This document shows positions 1 to 10,761 of a stretch of DNA of 64,000 bases, in pieces. This DNA is from Phoma sp. XZ068 (taxonomy: Eukaryota; Ascomycota; Dothideomycetes; Pleosporales; Didymellaceae): positions 992,001-1,056,000 of the forward strand of contig RBKR01000003.1 in NCBI GenBank assembly GCA_004835665.1, given 5' to 3'. The stretch's first letter is position 1; each line of letters starts with the position of its first letter. Made by a program: the position numbers and the translations under genes. Below the pieces are notes generated by a model. The model searched no databases. It was not told where the DNA came from and saw only the letters and a list, made by a program, of their open reading frames with translations.

Positions 1-1
1 C

Positions 2-139
2 GAGTTGGAGGATATACCGGATCCGCCAGTGCCGGAGGGGTTGTTGGATTTTCTTGGGGAGTTACTTGTGCTTGATCCGGATAGGAGGTCAACGGCAGGG
101 GAGGCGTTGAAGCATGTTTATTTGAAGGGTAGTGGTTGA
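2..139 (+). CDS. Protein kinase, C-terminal end (partial at left edge)
   Basis: An open frame enters from the left edge and ends in TGA at 137-139, giving 45 residues. The stretch LLVLDPDRRSTAGEALKH is the classic end of a eukaryotic Ser/Thr protein kinase domain (subdomain XI): the arginine after LDP and the following helix pack against the C-lobe, and the protein stops about 10 residues later. The preceding PPVPEGLLDFLGEL fits the helix leading into it. The catalytic core, and so the kinase class, lies outside the window. The family call is firm for such a short piece, but substrate and pathway cannot be inferred. Confidence 0.7.
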   Translation, partial: ELEDIPDPPVPEGLLDFLGELLVLDPDRRSTAGEALKHVYLKGSG

Positions 140-1513
140 GGATGTTGGGTTTGTTGTGAAAACTTGTTTGATGTGAGAGTTGTACGATATTTGAGTAGGC
201 GGTTGGTTTTTGAATATTAGCTGGTTTGGTGTCGGGCTGGGGGATCTTGACGTGTGTTGTTAGTCTGACGGGTGTCAGTCAGGTGTTTGCATTATAGCTA
301 TCAGGTGTATCATTACCCTCAAAACAATGATGTACAACCTGTGTAGTAGATCTCAAAAACTCAATCACTGTGCACAGTAATCAGTCAGACCTGGAGTAGA
401 TCTCATCGAAGAACTACGCCAATTACCTGAAGACTGAACACCGCCGGCTTCAAATTCTGTGCGATATAGTGACCTAAGCGTTGATGCGGGAGTCGGGTCT
501 ATTAGGTGTTCAAGCCCATGCTCTGTCCTTTGCTCCCGCCGAGATATTGATAGTCTATGGTTTTGCCAAAGCTGTGGTTTCCGTGCTCTGTTCCGCTGGG
601 GCGAGATCGAATGGTATATAGGAAATCGTGAAATGATGTGCATGTTGAACGTAGTGGAAGTTTTAGAGGAACAGCTGGATATAGAAGCTTTGATTGTGGA
701 AATAGTTTTTCTCACATGAGGGCAATATTTCTCACCATGAACATAATATCTTTGAATATGACCACAGCATCTTGGATTTTACAACGTCTTTGAACGATGA
801 CGCTCAAATCACGGGACTATTGCAGGCCTGCTAAGTAAGCATGGGCTGGGCCAAGTAAGGCTGAATGTTATAGAAGTTTTTTTATTCGACAGTATTTAGA
901 GCCGTGCGCAGGCGTACAGTCTACACAAGCCCGGTATTGGTGCATATCTCTTGGCGTAAGCACCTGTTTATGGAAGATGCGGTACATTCGCGCAGCGCAG
1001 TGTCGTACAAAAGCGCCTAGACATGGCCACATTGTAAGACGCGTCACTGCAGCTCGAGATGCAGCTGATGTTATGGTTTCGCATCATGGACCACGACCAG
1101 ATCGTGGGTTTTGAGAGAGGCATTTACATGACAAGCGAATATCAATGGTGATAAATTTCATAGACCTGGTTACCACTCTACACTTTCGAAATGACAAGCG
1201 ACACAAAGTACTATCTGAAGATCTCCCCAGGCTGAAGCGCCACCAACTGCACCATGCGAGACACAAATCCCTGCGTCTGTTCCACCAGCGAATGAGGTAA
1301 GCAGCCTGTTGCCGTTGCTAAGTAAGAGAAGGCTACACCGATGTGGGTGTTGTCATGAGGCTCCACAGGCTGGATCCCCAATGTGATTCCGCGTCCTCGC
1401 CTGAGGCCTTCCATTTCCCTGTTCGACACATTGAGGCCGAATATCAACAACCATCCGACACCCTGGAAGGTCCTCGTCGCGTGCCAGTCTCAAGGCGCCC
1501 TCCAAAGTAAACC
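140..1513. other. Intergenic region between kinase and Kelch gene
   Basis: No convincing gene seen. Short ORFs on both strands (for example 365-715 minus, 459-719 plus and 1211-1450 minus) overlap each other and lack recognisable domains. The last few hundred bases must contain the 5' region of the Kelch gene starting at 1514. Confidence 0.4.
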
Positions 1514-3808
1514 ATGAGACTTCGTCTACTCGCTGCGTTTCTGGCAGCTGCCGCCGCGCAGAAGGATCCCATCAAAGACTTCTGCCGACGTCACCAACAT
1601 CAGACATGCATCATCGATTCGAAACTGTACATCGATGGGGGAAACGTATTTTATGGACGGTCTATAGAGAGCAGTAGTATTGAAGAGCAGAGTCAGTGTT
1701 GACAGCTGGATGTAATTCTGCAGCTGACTTGCTTAGATACGGGGTTAATATGGGAAGACGTTCGCGATACAAACAACCAGTTTATGTTTCCTACTCAGTT
1801 TAACAACCTGACGAAGGTATGTCTTTTGTGAGGTACAATCGGACTGTCGGTACTAATCTAAGCCCTCAACAGGATGCAAGCGTACCTACTACGAGCGGTG
1901 GGGTCCTATGGCCCGACGTGACTAACAAATTGTTCTACCTCTTTGGTGGGGAATATGACGATGTTACAGAAGTGCAGACCTTTACTAACCTATGGTTTTT
2001 CGATGTCATCTACAACACTTGGAACAAATCAAGCTCTTCAGACGGCTCCCAGGCTGAAGTTGCCTGGCCTGCGCGTGGTGCGGGCGCAGTCTCAGACGCA
2101 GGAGTCGCCTACTACTACGGAGGATACCTAACTAACAAGACCGTCCCTAAGTGGGGAAATAAATCCTTGATGCTGAACTCCTTGACATCGTTCAATATGA
2201 ATACTCGAACCTGGTCTAATCGCACATACGACGCCACGGCTCGGGCTGAAGGGATGCTTCACTACCTTCCAGCATCGGCAAGGGGTATGCTAGTGTACTT
2301 TGGAGGCCTAGAAACGAACAGCAGCGGAGGAGTGAGCTTTGTACGTTCAGTTCGCATGCAATATTATTGACAGTTGCTGACACTTCGCAGGCAAATATGA
2401 GCGTGAGCACCTTCAATTTTCATGCCGGTGAATTTGACTAACACTGGATTAGCAAATTCAGCTCTTTGACATATCCGACAACAAATGGTACACGCAAAGT
2501 GCTACCGGAGACGTGCCCCAACCTAGACGTGGGTCCTGCGCAGGCGTAGTCTGGGCTGCGGATCGATCGTCATATAATTTGTTCGTAATGTGCACAGGAA
2601 ATCGGGCATGGAGCGACGCTAACTTCTGCAAGCTATGTCTGGGGCGGTTTCGGCGAAAGTGGGAGTGCCTTCGATGAGACTTACATACTGTCATTGCCGT
2701 CGTTCCAATGGCTCAGGGTAAGCGCCCATAAATTATTATCAATAATTGGCTTGTACTAATACACTAAGATTCACCCCGCTCCGCCAGCGCCTGTTCCCAA
2801 CTTCGGGGGTAAGGGATGGTCGTCTTGCAACGTTATTCGCGACTCACAAATGCTCATCATCGGTGGCCTCAATACCAATAAGAGCATGGTAGAATGCGAC
2901 GTACCCGACATGGGAGGACAGCATGGCCTCCTTCTCGGACAAGAAAATGTGGAGGTGGGCCACTGGTGGCATGCAGTTAGGAATGACACGAACAGGTACC
3001 GGGTGCCTAATCAAATTGTTGCACTCATTGGCGGCGAGTACGTATTCTGTTTCCAGTTTTATGATTCTTCCAGTGCTAAAACAACGATAGTGCTGAAGGT
3101 CATGCCACAAGAACGGCACCAGCGCAAGGTTGGGCAACACCTTCATTGGCTGGATACTGGAAGGGGTTGAATGAGCCAAAAACGCCTACCGCAACCAGAC
3201 TAGCATCAGCAACATCCACGACGAATCCGCCAAATAGTTCATCTGCATCTAGCAATACGAATGTAGGTGCTATAGCAGGTGGTACTGTTGGTGGCGTAGT
3301 TGCGCTTGCCGGCGTCGCTGCTCTTGCCTTTCTCTGTCTCCGCAGACGCCGCAGACAAGCTACACACGGCCAAGCTGAACAAGATCGTGATACGAGACAC
3401 GATCCCCATAGTCCTGGCATGACACAGAAGCATGTTGCACACGACTCTATCTCGCAGGGGAGCACTATGATTCCTTACATGGCTCACTCGCCTGCACACT
3501 CTCCCCATAACTCACCGCCACCTCAAGGCTGGCAGGGAGAGCAACACTACTACCAAGTATCACCACCAGGCCATCACGATTCTGAACTATGGACGCAGCA
3601 CCCTGGCTACCCTCACCAGCAAGCTTATTATCCACCACCCCCTGAACCGTCACAGTCACCCAAGTACCACCAAGGTCCACACCAAATCAGCGCCGAACTA
3701 CCTGATGTCAGGAGCCCTGCCAATGCTGAGCTGTCGGATGTCAGGAGTCCGGTCAGCGGTGAATTGCCGGACATGCATTATCCAGTGCCTGTACGCGGTA
3801 TACCATAA
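1514..3808 (+). CDS. Secreted Kelch-repeat protein with one membrane anchor and a cytoplasmic tail
   Basis: Predicted 648 aa in eight exons: 1514-1691, 1737-1816, 1873-2340, 2391-2402, 2453-2589, 2633-2717, 2769-3037 and 3091-3808; the joined length is a multiple of three. A signal peptide (MRLRLLAAFLAAAAAQ) is followed by Kelch-type beta-propeller blades with GG turns (YIDGGN, LFYLFGG, YYYGGY, LVYFGG, IYVWGG, MLIIGG). Near residue 450 comes a glycine/alanine membrane helix (AIAGGTVGGVVALAGVAAL), stopped by an arginine cluster (LRRRRR). The tail is Pro/His/Tyr-rich and ends in three imperfect 11-residue repeats around DVRSP (about 3690-3786). Fungal Kelch/TM proteins of this layout are widespread, and their ligands are mostly unknown; a cell-surface sensing or adhesion role is inference. 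Borders at 1692-1736 and 2590-2632 are least certain. Exon 4 is only 12 nt. Confidence 0.8.
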
Positions 3809-4857
3809 TCTGAGCTCTGCAGACCGGAAGGTTTGCCCATGGCCTGTGCCGTTTCAATGTATTGCTGTTAGCGTAGAACCTTTCGACTGCTGTTTTAATG
3901 TTTCATGTCTTTGGTAAAGCATCGTCTTTTTTGTTCGAATCCCATGAGTTCAGTGGCGACCCGACTTAGGGTTCAAATCCCGCAAACACCATCTGTCAGC
4001 GGATAGAAAGGGCGAGCAAAATGAAATGGGAGTCAAGTATGGCCTTGAAGTTGTAAAGATACAAATCCGAATGAAAACGTACAAAAGCAAGAATCCGCCA
4101 GTGGCCACCATAAGTACAAATCGACCGGGACGTTGCTTAACTGGGGCTGAACGGAATGCTTTGTCAGTCGCCAAGTCAAAGCTGGCATAGGTAAGAATAG
4201 TTCGTTGCAATATAGATTGTGTTGTACAGAAGCGCGTATTGACTCTTTACGGGAATGCGTTTTAAGCTCAGCAGGAGCTGTAGGATTGACATCAAGCACT
4301 GTGGCGTCGGTTGACCAAGAGATGCCAGCAACGCATACAATACATCCTGGATTACTGCTGTGTACTCTATTGTTTGCTTTCAACAGCATGTTGTGCGCCT
4401 CAAGAGCTGTGGAAAAAATTGCCAAGTGCTGAAACCCAGGTATAGTAACTGTTTGTGCTCACGTGTGGCCACCGCACGAAGGACGCCGGACGTCACCAGG
4501 CGTCCACGACTTAACATAATCAGTAAAGAAATCAGACACCTTCACCATCACCAAGTGGCCGGACTAGGCCAAAATGTCTTCAAAATTCAGATCTAGCGCT
4601 ATTGAAGGTATCCTACGGCGAAAAGAAAGTCCCAGACAGAATTCTGCCAAGCAGAGTGATACCACTGCACCAACAGGATGTAAACTCTTGTCCATGACAT
4701 TCGCAGCCACGTAGTGCTCGCCTCCCGCAACTCGGTTCCCGGCAGCACCCCGTTCCCCGCACGCAGCGCGCGCTAATGCAGCGCCAGTCATCTCCGCCTT
4801 CGGTTCCTTCCGCCTCAGCAGCTCATTGCCGCCATCGAAGGAACGTTGCTCCTTCGA
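3809..4857. other. Gap after Kelch gene
   Basis: No gene recognised. A tRNA-like B-box motif (GGTTCAAATCC, about 3968-3981) has no matching A box or cloverleaf. A 46-codon plus-strand ORF starts at 4574 (MSSKFRSSAIEGILRRK) and stops just before the pseudogene; it could be its degraded 5' part in another frame. Confidence 0.3.
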
Positions 4858-5443
4858 TCCCAGCCCGGAGGTCGACGCCTACTGGGCGCGGCTGACCTGA
4901 CAGGCAACGACACGGCGCTCTTGCTGCTCGCCTTGGGGGATGATCTGCGCGCTGCCGGACGCGACGGCGGTGCAGGTGACCGAAGAATTCGGGTACGGCG
5001 CGGGCCGCTACTTAGTGCGGTGCACACTGCTGCGCAAGATGGCGCACGGCCATGGCAACCACGACGACCACGATGACGATGCGTGGTTCGCGCGGCTGCA
5101 CCGCCCCCACTAAGTCGACTCGCTAGCCGAGTTGATCATGTGCAAGGCGAGCTCAGCGGTGAGGTTCTTTGAGTGGATGGAGGACTGGCTAGTGTCGTAG
5201 GACCTGCAACACGAGGAGTGCACCGACTTTGGCGCGCTGCTCGCCTTCGTCGAGGAACATGGCTTCAACGATGAGCGCTTGATCTGGCTGAACAAGCCGC
5301 ACGGAGCCAGGGAGGGCAAGAGCAGCCCGGCCAGGGAGAAGATGCTGGCTGAGCGCCGGGAGTGGGATCGCGAGCATCCTGAGCGCTCCATGGAGGCGAA
5401 TATTAGGCGGATGGTGCAGATGCTTAGGAAGGTTTTGGCTTAG
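4858..5443 (+). pseudogene. Decayed gene with three in-frame stop codons
   Basis: One plus-strand frame reads about 195 codons of protein-like sequence from PSPEVDAYWARLT to RRMVQMLRKVLA, then a final TAG at 5441-5443. It is interrupted by TGA (after YWARLT), TAA (after ARLHRPH) and TAG (after EDWLVS). All three stops are one C-to-T change away from CGA, CAA and CAG. The last stretch is rich in charged helix (SSPAREKMLAERREWDRE). GC content is clearly higher than in the following 700 bp. No GT-AG pair removes all the stops. I do not recognise the family. The C-to-T pattern suggests repeat-induced point mutation or methyl-C deamination of a former gene copy, which is inference. Confidence 0.6.
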
Positions 5444-5849
5444 CATTGCTCGTTGGAGTATTTCAACAAGATGGTCGGAGCTGCCACTGGATGGTGACGA
5501 GGCGAGTCCGTCTCGTCCTTTTGGAACAAATATATACTAAGTAGCCTTATGAATACCTTTCACAATTGCCCGCATTTATAGGCCTGGGGTTCTTGATTCT
5601 ATCCCAGCTAGGAGAGAACCTAGAGGTGTTCAAGAGCATGTCGATGCGGTGGTATGTGTCATGGACATTCCCGAAATTTGAATCCAACATTTCTGAACCT
5701 CTCCTCTCGGTGCTGCCCTATCGTCGTCCAGCATACGTCTCCGACCGAGCGGCCTCACGAGTGCTGGCAGTCCCACGTCTGCTTCTGTTGGACATAATAG
5801 AGCACTGCCGCAGCCGTCACAACGACGAGGATAGTTAGCTCTCCTAACA

Positions 5850-6135
5850 CCTTCACGTTTGGAGCCCAAAAAGCGGCTACACGCAAAGTTCAGCTTTACT
5901 GCATCTTAATTAGCTAGAAACGAGGTTAATTAGTTAGAAGTATATAGCTATGTGGAGAAACTCTCAATCTTATGGTAGAGACTTAGTCATAGTTATACTT
6001 ACAATAGACTGCTAAAATATACATCTTTAAGTTTAATTACCAGTATGTAGCAATTTGTTAGGGTTATACAGGCTTAAACTTAATTAAACACGTATTCTCC
6101 TGTTGACTTTGAATAAGCCGCTGAAAAAAAAATAG
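5850..6135. other. AT-rich stretch downstream of the P450 gene
   Basis: Markedly AT-rich compared with both flanks, with many TTAATTAG/TATA words. Two copies of TTAATTAG(C/T)TAGAA occur at 5906-5919 and 5926-5939, a 20-bp period. No ORF of interest. It may be a mutated repeat remnant or simply the 3' region of the minus-strand P450. Confidence 0.45.
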
Positions 6136-6142
6136 ACAGTAA

Positions 6143-7794
6143 TTAACATACCTGTACTGCGCGAAAGCGCTCTTCGTGGAAGATTTCGACACGAGCGGTG
6201 ATTGCTGGCGTGGTGTTTTCAAAGCCGGCGCCTATAGATGTGTGGTACTTTCGATAGATGGTGGCGACGAGCGTTGTCATCTCTGCCATAGCTAGACTGT
6301 CTGCTATCAGATTTACCTCATCACGATGCGAGATACCAGAAACGTACTGCATGCCTACACACATTCTGCCACCGCTGGAGAATGCCCAGAACCATCGATT
6401 CAGCTCAGCGGCAGAAGTTCCGAGCCATCGCTCGGGATCAAAGGTCCCCGGATCCTTGAACGCTGCTGTGCTGCGGTGCACTATCCACGGCGACATCCCG
6501 ACGACTGTGTTAGGTGGTATAGTGTACCCTTCAACTACAGTGGTGGCGTTGGCTGAACGGGGCTCGGTACTTGGTAATGGCGCATATAGCCTAAGAGTCT
6601 CCTTGATTACAGCCTGAAGGTACGTGCATTGGTCAGCCGCAGCGCATCGGGGAAAGCCATGCTCATTCAGCGACGCATCAGGTATGCCAAGAACTTCCTC
6701 CTTCAGCCTTTCCTGGAATGTCTGGTTTTCAGGCAGAGATAGTGCCCAGATGAGGAACATTAGAGTGTCACTGGTGGTGTCGATGCCGGCTAGAAAATGG
6801 TCTGCACACTCAGACGCAACCTGCATGTCGTTCAAACCACCGTCGCATTCCGATTCATGGTATCTCCACAGATGAGCAAGGATTGAGTTGTCCTTCACTG
6901 AGGATTGATTAACTATCAGAATAATCAGAATCCATGCCCTTCGAACATTGTTTCGGTGAAGAGCTTACCGTGCGCTCCATCATGGCGTTGCGACTTGAAT
7001 GAGTGGAACGCATCCAGAGCATGTTTGCGAATTGCAGTATAGGTTGTGGGCATTTGCATCGGAAGCACGCCCTTGACAGATCGCTTCATTAGCCCTGTGC
7101 GTGAATAAAGCCAGCGTGTTATCACAGGAATGTGCACCCAGCACCATGATAGTGTGCGGCGCGAAGGATGCATGATGTCAGAAATAAGAGCTCGATCTTC
7201 CTCAGAACCCAGTAGGGCAGACGTAGCTCCTGACTCGCCGTATATGAAGTGGGTGATGTTGTCCAAAGAGTAGTAGTGAAGAGACAGAAAGATGTCGCTG
7301 ATGCCATTCGCCTCGTTGTCGATGAGTTTCACGTATTGGCGGACCTTCTCTTCAATGGCCCTGGTTGTATGATCCTGAAGTATCCTAGACTTTGAGTAGG
7401 CATGGGACAGAATCTTTTTGCGTCTGCCGTGTTCTTGTGAGGAATGAAATGTGAACAAGTTCTGCTCGCCATATACATCGAACATGCGGTAGAACGTTGT
7501 CCTGCCAAAGTGGCTACCGGGCCCATAAATTGTCTTGAGCGCGCATAGACTGTTAAACGATATCTCATTGGGCCCGATGCGAACCGCTGGGCCATAGGTA
7601 GAGTGTAGCTGAGCTATCGTTCGTGTGCGGCGGCTTCTCAAGTCCTCGAAAGCGAGACGCCATTTTGTGAGAGCGAAGGATCTAGGCCCAGGCACTCGAC
7701 CAAGGGGACTCAGAAACAAAGGATCAAGGAGAAGGACCTTGGTGAGATACGAGATGATAAACGAAAATAATACTATCAGGGCAGGGGATGCCAT
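6143..7794 (-). CDS. Cytochrome P450 monooxygenase
   Basis: Minus strand, exons 7794-6969, 6897-6348 and 6296-6143, predicted 509 aa. This is a heme-thiolate monooxygenase of the endomembrane type. An N-terminal membrane helix (ALIVLFSFIISYLTKVLLL) precedes the proline hinge GRVPGP. The oxygen-binding I-helix AGIDTTS is near residue 312, the ExxR helix ETLR near 375, the PERW region near 430, and the heme loop FSSGGRMCVG has its cysteine near 455. Intron 1 (6898-6968) has a GTAAGC donor. A second intron (6297-6347, 51 bp) follows the heme loop; splicing it yields CVGMHLAMAEM, the expected L-helix. Unspliced, the frame stays open. Substrate unknown. It lies tail-first to an AT-rich stretch and about 460 bp from the HET gene, same strand. 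Length is normal for the family. Confidence 0.9.
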
Positions 7795-8254
7795 CTTTAC
7801 GGCCTGGAAATCGGCACGTCCGAGGGGATTTTGAGAACGGGTGGACTATCAAGTCAGTGTTACCCGTCAGTTCAGGGAGGGGTGTAGCAAAGTGTCTTGT
7901 CTGACGTATCTGACAGATGTCAACTTACGGTCGAAAAATCATTATGTCAAGTACAGGGCGTCACTAGGTGCATGGCAGCCCCGTATTCAGCGTGATCTTG
8001 AGTGGGTGAATTGGCGCTAGTAGTAGTTCGTCTTGTTAGCTCTGGTGGGGGTGGAGATGCGGCTGTGCACGGTTACATGCGCTGCAGAGACGATCACTCC
8101 AGTATACGAACATCCTTTTGCTTTTCACATTGATTCTATTTACGATTATGTCACGCAGCACGAGATAACGTTATGAATTTATTCGGACCCAGCGCGCCCA
8201 TGCTTGGCATGTAGTTCTACCCACGTTTCTCTGCTTGCTTACGGACCAACTGCC
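7795..8254. other. Gap between P450 and HET gene
   Basis: Upstream region of the minus-strand P450 and downstream region of the minus-strand HET gene. No ORF or RNA gene recognised. Confidence 0.4.
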
Positions 8255-10147
8255 TCAAACAATCGTCACTTGGTGAACAAGGCCTTGTAGGCCAGGATCA
8301 TCAAGGTCTATGTCTTTTCCATCAGAGTAACTGACTGGGGAGTCAAGATTCTCAGACAAAAAATGGCTGAGACTTCCATCAAAGTCCACAAAAACACCGA
8401 CCCTAACATACACAACGTCTTCTATCGGTTGAGGCAGCTTTTTTAACAGTAACCCCGTGGCGAAAGAAAAACAATCAATGTTGATGAAGAGGCACAGAAG
8501 AGTTGATTTTCGATCTTCAAGCATGCCTTGATATCGCTTTAAGTTTGTCTCGGGATCAAGCATACTCTCATCCCACATGATGCTAACAGGGATGCATACT
8601 GTCTCGTCATGTTGGTCCAGCTGAAGCTCCCAACAGTCGTCAGATTCAGAACTCTTCTGCTCTGGCGTGACCCTCGGCTTGGCTCGAGCATAGATGGCGA
8701 TTCCCCGTAGAGTCAGGCTAGATGCTACAAAATTGTACAGCCCAGAAGTGTGATCCGATCGAATGAGAACCTCTGAGATCTCAGCGCAAGACGAACACTT
8801 GTCTTGTTTCATATAGTACCGCTGATCGCTCATAATTGGTGCGTTGACATTTGCCCAGGACCAGGAGGGTGCCATGTAGGTTGGCTCCCTGAAACGATTG
8901 TCCGTTCTTCGTACGTCACAGTCGGTTGTCCAGCAGAGCTGTTTTATCAAGTCTTTTCGCCATATTTTGCAAGGTATGTGTCTTTTGTTGTATCCCTCAT
9001 CTCTTTTACCAAGCCAGCGAGGGCGATCATCTTATCAGATGATTTGGTGAATTCACAGGCTGAAAAGGAGTCAACCAGTGCAGCCCATGCGTCTCGACGG
9101 TATGATCCAGTAGCAAAATCCATATTTGGCTTCCCCGAAGGCGGGTGTGCTTGGTTGTAAATATGGAAATTTCGCAGAGGCTTAGGTATGCCCGCAGGAA
9201 ATTGTTCGGAAGCAACGAGCTCCCGACATTCCCAATATACTTGGCGGAGTTCAGCTGTCTTCTTGCTAGGTACCGCTCCTGAGTGACCCATCCTCGTGAA
9301 TTGAGAGGTGCCTCCAGAACGTCCTCATAGTAGAGGTCCGTCGGGACCACGTGATATTTTGCACACGGGCTGGTTCAATATCCAAGGTGACTGTCCTGGA
9401 GTCTTTCATCGCAAAACAGCCCTCGTCTCCATTTCTCGCCCAAGTTGCAGCGATATTACAACAAGCGCCTTTGTATATCTTTCCCATCACTGAAGCCTGC
9501 GCGTTCCAATCCTCAAGGTCATCTTGCTTTATACAAAGTGAGTCAATCCAGATATAGCGGAAACCCAACTGAAAGGTGATTGAAATTGCATGCTGAAAGG
9601 TTTTTGGTAATCTGGATACCTTGTTATGCTGCAAGAAAGTGGGGTAGGTTTCTTTTGTAAGACTTGTGTGTGGTACTGAGCCCCAACAACGACTCAAAGT
9701 CAGGTATTGGACGTCTACAATCCCTGTACTACAAACAAGTCTCCAGGTGAGAGATTCTTCACCGCAATCTGCGGATATCTCAATGAGTCTATGGGGTGTA
9801 AACGGGTGCACTTTGTATCCTGCTTTCCGACACTTGGTGTGTTTGTCTGAGCAAGTTCGAAACCAGTGACTCCACAACTCAGAACTATCAATTGCTGAAA
9901 CAACGTCAATGCCGGACAAGAACTCTTTGAGGGGCTCTGTAAGCTGAACAGGAAGGTCAGGATTCGATGCATTGATGTTGTACGCAGTGAACCAGTTCCT
10001 GATAATGGTGGGTTGCAAATCCTCGGGAAGCTGAGCGATGGCACGTGGAACGATAGTGTTATGCAGTGAAATACACCGCGCAACGTCGAAAGACATGACG
10101 GGTGACGACGCGTCTCCAGTGGTAAATCTTGTACCATAAAAACTCAA
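8255..10147 (-). pseudogene. HET-domain (heterokaryon incompatibility) gene broken by three frame shifts
   Basis: Minus strand. The HET domain (PF06985) is recognisable: a YLTLSRCWGS motif, then FRYIWIDSLCIKQDD, then PLNSRGWVTQERYLA. These motifs mark fungal allorecognition proteins, whose domain triggers cell death on incompatible contact. The protein is spread over three frames. Breaks lie at about 9356-9364 (after EPARVQ), about 9228-9245 (between RRQL and QVYWECREL) and about 8966-8972 (between KDTYLA and the tryptophan of WRKDLIKQLCW). Each acts as a net loss of one base, with no splice signals to explain it. The rest (TYMAPSWSWANVN and the C-terminal half to 8255) matches the usual HET layout. 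The full length would be about 620 residues, normal for the family. Either a decaying gene or an assembly with homopolymer errors. The start at 10147 is the first in-frame Met. Confidence 0.75.
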
Positions 10148-10761
10148 CTGCCTCGTCGAAAACTAGCAGGGCTGGCACATCTTATTCAATCTTAGACCGC
10201 CTTAACAGTAATGATGCTAAGCAAAGGAGGTACAATCTGTTGGTGCACCCACAAAAGCTGAAAAATTCATCACTATCATTCGTTAGATCTGGCCCACTTC
10301 TCCACAGCGCCGGCTAGCCCTTGCTAATGTTCGACGAGGCAGTCAAGTTTCTACGGTATTCAACGTCCGATGGTTGTATGTGGAAAAATGGAGCTGCTAT
10401 TCAAAATTTGTTGGCAGGGAACGATTTTGTGATGACTAAGCGATCTCCGGTGAGCACCCCGGCGGCCGGCATCGGAGGCATTTGAGGGGAGCTATGCCAT
10501 CGACATCATCAACGCCAGCTCCCCCGGATGCATTCGACCAGTTTCCAAGTCCTACTGGTGGATCGATACCTCCGCACTCGCAAGGTAGTGGCGTCGTAGT
10601 CTTTGTAGTCGTACATTGGTCGATTTGATATAAACCTCCTAGCCCCCAACTAACAGCTTCATACTCACTCCTTACGAGTCCCTGTCTACTCTACAGGACT
10701 ACTTATGCATCTGCTGGCTCACCAGGTAAATTAGTATCTTATAGTGTTACCGACCACGAAA
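10148..10761. other. Divergent intergenic region, HET gene / methyltransferase
   Basis: Shared upstream region of the minus-strand HET gene and the plus-strand methyltransferase. A TATA-like element at 10629-10634 points toward the methyltransferase. No additional ORF supported. Confidence 0.4.
10629..10634 (+). promoter_or_regulatory. TATA-like element upstream of the methyltransferase
   Basis: TATAAA lies 128 bp before the chosen start codon, in a divergent intergenic region. Position is compatible with a promoter, but fungal promoters often lack TATA boxes, so this is only suggestive. Confidence 0.3.

Noticed and set aside
3930..3990. Two tRNA B-box-like motifs (GTTCGAATCC and GGTTCAAATCC)
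   Set aside because: Neither has an A box at the right distance, an acceptor stem or a plausible anticodon arm.
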